Source: Chitinophagaceae bacterium UBA2791
GTDB lineage: Bacteria; Bacteroidota; Bacteroidia; Chitinophagales; Chitinophagaceae
Direction of reading: 5' to 3'
NCBI GenBank assembly: GCA_002352105.1
Contig: DEHV01000059.1
Location: 8,304-18,269 of the forward strand
Length of the DNA: 9,966 nucleotides
Positions within the stretch are counted from its first letter, which is position 1. Each line of letters starts with the position of its first letter. Below, one piece after another: positions 6,240 to 9,966 of the stretch. The notes below the pieces were generated by a model. That model had not been told where the DNA came from and searched no databases. It saw only the letters and a list, made by a program, of their open reading frames with translations. Made by a program: the position numbers and the translations under genes.

Positions 6240-8129
6240 ATGGCAAGAGGCAGAAACCCGAACAATAGCAATGGCGCGCCGGAAATAGAACCCAAAAAAC
6301 TAAAGTTTTCAAAGGAATCGCTGAAGCAAGCGCTTATCCTGTTCACCTATATCAAGCCGTATCGCGTAAAATTTATCTGGAGCCTGATCTTCATCGCGCT
6401 TTCTGCTTTCACCACCAGTCTTTTCCCTCTGCTGCTGGGTAAAATGATCGATGCGGCCGTTCCCGGAGCCGCCGTTCAGGAAATGGGCGCTCCGGTAGCG
6501 GGGGGCGCTTTCGGCATTAGCTTAAAAGATATTCACTGGAGTTTGAATACCACCCTTCTGCTGATATTTATACAACTGGGCGTACAGACCATTTTTTCCT
6601 TCATGCGGGTGTACCTGCTTACCGAAGTGGGCGAAAAATCGCTGGCCAATATGCGAAAAGATGTATTCAGCAAACTGTTGTCCATGCCCATGAGCTATTT
6701 CAGCGAAAAAAGGGTCGGAGAACTGAGCAACCGGATAGCCTCAGACCTGTCGCAGATCCAGGATGCCGTTTCGTTCACGCTGGCGGAATTTTTGCGCGGT
6801 ATCTTTACCCTGGCCATAGGGTTGTTCTTTATTTTCTGGATCAGCGCCAAGCTGGCTTTGGTCATGCTTGCTGTTGTGCCTGTTGTGGCGGTCCTGGCTG
6901 TTTTTTTTGGAAGATATATCCGTAAAATGGCAAAGAAGGCGCAGGATCAGCTGGCCGAAAGCGGCGCGATCGTCCAGGAATCCTTTCAGGGCATCACCGT
7001 GGTGAAAGCGTTCACCAGCGAATGGCATGAGATCGCCCGTTATGTAAAAAGCATCTATGCCGCCGTGAATACCGCTATTGCCAATGCTCGCTACCGCGGC
7101 GCATTTATTTCATTTATGATCTTTAGCGTATTTGGCGCCATTGCTTTTGTGATGTGGTATGGCGCCAATATGATCCAGTCGGGCGAGCTGACAATTGGAT
7201 CATTGACCATGTTCGTGATCTTTTCGATGTTTGTCGGCGGGACCTTTGCAGGATTTGCCGAGCAGTTCTCGCAACTGCAGAAGACGCTGGGCGCTACGGA
7301 AAGCGTCCGGGAAATACTGCGGGGCGAAGCAGAGCAGGTAGACCTGTCGCCTGTCGTGATTGACCCCCGTTATCGTTTGAATGGCAATGTGTGTTTTGAG
7401 GACATTTCATTTAGTTACCCCAGCCGGAAGGATAGCCCCGTGCTAAAAAATCTATCGCTGGCGGCCAGGAAGGGGCAGCTATCGGCAATAGTCGGACCCA
7501 GCGGCGCGGGTAAGACAACCATCGCGAGTCTCCTGCTCCGGTTTTATGAACCCGACAGCGGCTTGCTGCTTTTTGACGACCGGCAGTCAAAGGACTTTCC
7601 GCTCTCCCAGTTGCGGGGGCAGATCGCCTTTGTGCCGCAGGAGGTATTGTTGTTCAGCGGCAGCATCAAGGAGAATATTGTTTATGGAAAACCCGGCGCC
7701 AGCGACGAGGAGATCATAGACGCCGCTGTCCGGGCCAATGCGAATGAATTTATTACCCGTCTTCCACAACAATATGATACCCTTGTTGGCGAACGCGGCA
7801 TGAAATTAAGCGGCGGCCAGCGTCAGCGCATTGCTATCGCGAGGGCGATACTGAAGGACCCCGCTATCCTGATCCTGGACGAAGCCACGTCGTCATTGGA
7901 CAGCGAAAGCGAGAGACTGGTGCAGGAAGCCCTTGAAAACCTCATGAAGGGACGCACTTCCTTTGTGATTGCTCATCGTCTTTCCACGATCCGTAATGCG
8001 GATCAGATCATTGTGATCGACCACGGAAGGGTTATCGAGTCGGGCTCCCATGCTGAACTGATGAACCGCAATGGCCTGTATCGCAAACTGCACGAGATGC
8101 AGTTTGAATTTGGCGTAAACCTCGAATGA
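6240..8129 (+). CDS. ABC exporter half-transporter (fused permease and ATPase, MsbA/BmrA type)
   Basis: This 629-residue protein fuses a six-helix ABC type-1 membrane domain (helices at about 45-69, 103-127, 183-203, 205-224, 288-308 and 318-338) to a nucleotide-binding domain. It should act as a homodimer, or heterodimer, in the inner membrane and export a lipid or drug-like substrate that the sequence does not identify. The ATPase is complete: A-loop Tyr393, Walker A GPSGAGKTT (419-427), Q-loop Gln467, signature LSGGQRQR (523-530), Walker B ending in Asp547 with catalytic Glu548, and H-loop His579. An upstream in-frame ATG at 6198 exists, but the start at 6240 (MARGRNPNN) is preferred. It matches the N-terminus I expect for Chitinophagaceae homologues, and a weak TATCTTG promoter-like box at 6206-6212 would exclude the earlier ATG. 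No partner half-transporter is adjacent, favouring a homodimer. Its end converges on the EamA gene 109 bases away, with no clear terminator between. Confidence 0.95.
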   Translation: MARGRNPNNSNGAPEIEPKKLKFSKESLKQALILFTYIKPYRVKFIWSLIFIALSAFTTSLFPLLLGKMIDAAVPGAAVQEMGAPVAGGAFGISLKDIHWSLNTTLLLIFIQLGVQTIFSFMRVYLLTEVGEKSLANMRKDVFSKLLSMPMSYFSEKRVGELSNRIASDLSQIQDAVSFTLAEFLRGIFTLAIGLFFIFWISAKLALVMLAVVPVVAVLAVFFGRYIRKMAKKAQDQLAESGAIVQESFQGITVVKAFTSEWHEIARYVKSIYAAVNTAIANARYRGAFISFMIFSVFGAIAFVMWYGANMIQSGELTIGSLTMFVIFSMFVGGTFAGFAEQFSQLQKTLGATESVREILRGEAEQVDLSPVVIDPRYRLNGNVCFEDISFSYPSRKDSPVLKNLSLAARKGQLSAIVGPSGAGKTTIASLLLRFYEPDSGLLLFDDRQSKDFPLSQLRGQIAFVPQEVLLFSGSIKENIVYGKPGASDEEIIDAAVRANANEFITRLPQQYDTLVGERGMKLSGGQRQRIAIARAILKDPAILILDEATSSLDSESERLVQEALENLMKGRTSFVIAHRLSTIRNADQIIVIDHGRVIESGSHAELMNRNGLYRKLHEMQFEFGVNLE

Positions 8130-8238
8130 CAGGCCGGATCTGCCCGCAACTTTTGTAACCCGGAGGCCCAAGTTTAGCTGTACACTTCGAATAACGCGCC
8201 AATCCTGTATTCTACGATTTTGAGCCGATCCTGGTTTT

Positions 8239-9168
8239 TTACGCCAGTATTGCCGGCGACTTGTTTTTGCTGCGCGTCAACAGGACAATGGTCAGCAGAA
8301 TAAGCCCGGCGCCTGTCCAATCCAGCATTCCGAAAGCGGTTTGCAACCAGAGTATGGACAACAGGGCGGCTGAAAGCGGCTCTGCAAAGGCGAGCAGGCT
8401 GGCTTTGACGCCGCCAATATATTTCACGCTGACCAGGTAGGCATAGAAGGCGATCAGGCTGCCAAACAAGATGATGAACGAAAAAAAGCTTACGGTCGCC
8501 AGATCCCAGGTACCCGAAACATTCCATGGCGCATGTACAAAACTAAAAGCAATACCGCCGATCAGCATACCCCATCCGATCACTATCCGCGCATCCCATT
8601 GCTGAAGCAGGCGCAACGGCTGAAGCGTATAAAACGCCAATGATATGGCAGAAGCAATGCCCCAGAACAGCGCCCAGCCGGAGATCGCGAGGCTTTTAAA
8701 ACTGCCATGCGTAACCAGCAGGAAGGTTCCGGCAAGGGCCAGCAGGATAGCCAGGCTATCTTCCCATGACGGAAGCTGTTTGTTCTTTAAGGCAATATAA
8801 CAGGCAATGAACACCGGCCCAAGATATTGCAGGATGGTGGCCGTAGCCGCATTGGAATATTCAATAGCTGCAAAATAGGTATACTGTACGGCCAGCATTC
8901 CGAAAATACCGAAGACGATCAGCGCGCGGGCATCCTCCTTAACCGTCCATATCCTGCGAATATTTTTATGCTCCCTGCGCGGAACGATGCACAGCAATAA
9001 AACGCCTGCGATCAGCAGCCGCATGGTTACCAGCCATTCCGTGTTGATTTCCCGGTGTTGAAAAAGGTATTGTCCGAATGTTCCGGAAAGGCCCCAGCAG
9101 ATCGCTGCGGCCAGGGCAAGCAAATAGCCTTTTACCTGATGATTTTCCTTACCTGCTTCTTCGTTCAT
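8239..9168 (-). CDS. EamA/DMT-superfamily permease
   Basis: This 309-residue inner-membrane protein has ten predicted helices in two repeated five-helix EamA domains (about 15-153 and 162-297), the normal architecture of drug/metabolite transporters. Typical landmarks are the N-terminal AAAICWGLSGTFGQYLF, the helix-4 region NAATATILQYLGPVF, and the matching region in the second half, KASLLAFAEPLSAALLSILW. Members export or import amino acids, nucleosides, sugars or drugs; the substrate cannot be read from sequence. A short charged tail (RSKNKS) ends it. The start at 9168 is fixed by AAGGAG seven bases upstream, unusually strong for this phylum. The gene follows the NADH dehydrogenase-like gene on the same strand after 129 bases, so cotranscription is possible, though paired palindromes in the gap suggest separate control. 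It is convergent with the ABC exporter. Confidence 0.93.
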   Translation of the reverse strand: MNEEAGKENHQVKGYLLALAAAICWGLSGTFGQYLFQHREINTEWLVTMRLLIAGVLLLCIVPRREHKNIRRIWTVKEDARALIVFGIFGMLAVQYTYFAAIEYSNAATATILQYLGPVFIACYIALKNKQLPSWEDSLAILLALAGTFLLVTHGSFKSLAISGWALFWGIASAISLAFYTLQPLRLLQQWDARIVIGWGMLIGGIAFSFVHAPWNVSGTWDLATVSFFSFIILFGSLIAFYAYLVSVKYIGGVKASLLAFAEPLSAALLSILWLQTAFGMLDWTGAGLILLTIVLLTRSKNKSPAILA

Positions 9169-9175
9169 CTTTTAA

Positions 9176-9181
9176 CTCCTT
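9176..9181 (-). promoter_or_regulatory. Strong Shine-Dalgarno for the EamA gene
   Basis: AAGGAG on the minus strand sits seven bases before the ATG at 9168. Most other genes in the window have no such site, so this one is notable and fixes the start. Confidence 0.7.
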
Positions 9182-9204
9182 GAGTATGGCGGCAAACCGT
9201 CGTC

Positions 9205-9216
9205 GAATACGTATTC
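9205..9216. repeat. 12-bp perfect palindrome upstream of the EamA gene
   Basis: GAATACGTATTC is a perfect 12-bp palindrome without spacer, 37-48 bases ahead of the EamA start and in the promoter region. Its form fits a binding site for a dimeric repressor, but no regulator gene is nearby in the window. Confidence 0.4.
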
Positions 9217-9226
9217 ATAGATATTA

Positions 9227-9240
9227 AAAATAAGTATTTT
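9227..9240. repeat. AT-rich inverted repeat next to the 12-bp palindrome
   Basis: AAAATA (9227-9232) and TATTTT (9235-9240) are perfect arms with a 2-base spacer, 10 bases from the palindrome at 9205-9216. Low complexity makes chance more likely than for its neighbour. Confidence 0.3.
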
Positions 9241-9297
9241 CATCCGATCGCCGTTTCCCGGAAACTTTGATCTGACCGGTATGTCCGCGACGCCCCC

Positions 9298-9966
9298 TTA
9301 ACGTTCTTTCCGCGGCCGGATGATGAGCCTGAGCGTAGGATTGTTGGAAATAAAGGACCAGAACCAGTTGGCCGCCAGCTTTAATTTATTCCGGTAGCCG
9401 GCAATAGGCATAATATGAATAAACAGCCAGATGAGCCAGGCAAAAAATCCTTTGAAAGAAAACCTGGGCAGATCGGCCACCGCCTTGTACTTGGCAATGA
9501 TGGCCATGCTGCCTTTGTCGCGGTACGCAAAAGGCGTTAGCGGCTTTTGATCTACAGCTCTTTTAAGGTTTTTTGCCAGCAAGGTTCCCTGCTGAATGGC
9601 TACCTGTGCGACCTGTGGGTGGCCGTTAGGGTAGTTTTTATCCGTTGTCTGAAAACAGATATCGCCGATGGCAAAGATATTCCCGAAGCCTTTTACCCTG
9701 TTGAATTCATCCGTCAGTATTCTTCTTCCCCGGCCAATTACTTCCGCGGGCAACCCGGGCAGCTCGCCGCCGGTTACTCCCGAAGTCCAAATTAAGGTAT
9801 TGGTTAGGATGGATTTGCCATTGTCCAGCGATACAAAACCGTTGTTATAATCTTTTACGGCAACGCCAAGGGTTATGCGAACGCCTAACTTCTTCAATAC
9901 GTTAAACGCTTCATCCTGCGCTATTTTGCTCATGGGTCCGAGAAGCGAGGGCCCCGCGTCGATTAA
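9298..9966 (-). CDS. Type II NADH dehydrogenase-like FAD/NAD(P)-dependent oxidoreductase, C-terminal half (5' end outside window)
   Basis: The frame is open to the window edge and gives the last 222 residues of a protein that is normally about 420-450. It looks like NDH-2 (ndh-like), a peripheral membrane flavoenzyme that passes electrons from NADH to quinone without pumping protons. Visible family marks, numbered from the edge, are LIDAGPSLLGPMS (1-13) at the end of the NAD-binding region, TLIWTSGV (57-64), the second FAD-binding motif GFGNIFAIGD (93-102), and the helix HPQVAQVAIQQG (116-127). The hydrophobic C-terminal segment (about 170-208, FAWLIWLFIHIMP) anchors these enzymes to the membrane. 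An ATG at 9933 lies inside the domain and is not the real start. The N-terminal FAD-binding GxGxxG motif lies outside the window. A flavoprotein ferredoxin/thioredoxin-reductase-like relative is a less likely alternative. It is upstream of the EamA gene on the same strand. Confidence 0.9.
   Translation of the reverse strand, partial: LIDAGPSLLGPMSKIAQDEAFNVLKKLGVRITLGVAVKDYNNGFVSLDNGKSILTNTLIWTSGVTGGELPGLPAEVIGRGRRILTDEFNRVKGFGNIFAIGDICFQTTDKNYPNGHPQVAQVAIQQGTLLAKNLKRAVDQKPLTPFAYRDKGSMAIIAKYKAVADLPRFSFKGFFAWLIWLFIHIMPIAGYRNKLKLAANWFWSFISNNPTLRLIIRPRKER

Noticed and set aside
8130..8238. Possible bidirectional terminator between the convergent ABC and EamA genes
   Set aside because: No stem of six or more GC-rich pairs followed by a T-tract was found. 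CTGG/CCAG near 8229-8245 is too short.
8174..8527. 117-codon minus-strand open frame
   Set aside because: It overlaps the C-terminal third of the EamA gene in another frame and has no membrane or domain pattern.

Overview
The window looks like a chromosomal segment from a member of the Bacteroidota, most likely a Chitinophagaceae-type soil or environmental bacterium. The evidence is a SusC/RagA receptor with an N-terminal STN domain, a FecR-type anti-sigma factor ending in a DUF4974-like domain, a Bacteroidota-style ECF sigma factor, start codons mostly lacking Shine-Dalgarno sequences, and promoter boxes of the TTG/TAnnTTTG kind. Base composition is moderate, roughly half GC by eye, and I see no sharp change along the window.

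Left part (1-4340, all on the minus strand): a classical trans-envelope signalling and nutrient-uptake cassette. In transcription order it holds an ECF sigma factor (4340-3738), a FecR-like inner-membrane anti-sigma factor (3640-2426), and the first 747 codons of an outer-membrane SusC-like TonB-dependent transducer (2243 to beyond base 1). A SusD-like lipoprotein and substrate-specific enzymes would be expected just beyond base 1 but are not visible, so the substrate is unknown. By family logic, substrate binding by SusC is passed through its STN domain to FecR, which then releases the sigma factor.

Middle (4552-6127): a minus-strand exported protein resembling the DUF6134 family is divergent from a housekeeping HU-type DNA-binding protein. 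HU has a good promoter box and a textbook rho-independent terminator. A 71-residue orphan protein of unknown function follows.

Right part (6240-9966): a complete MsbA/BmrA-type half ABC exporter on the plus strand converges on two minus-strand genes. These are a ten-helix EamA/DMT-family permease and the C-terminal half of a type II NADH dehydrogenase-like flavoprotein, which is cut by the window edge.

No tRNA, rRNA, CRISPR array, insertion sequence or phage gene was recognised, and no gap between genes exceeds about 210 bases. Nothing here is clearly an undescribed system. The items worth a second look are modest: the 71-residue orphan, the unexplained N-terminal extension of the DUF6134-like protein, the open reading frame and inverted repeats ahead of susC, and paired palindromes ahead of the EamA gene.
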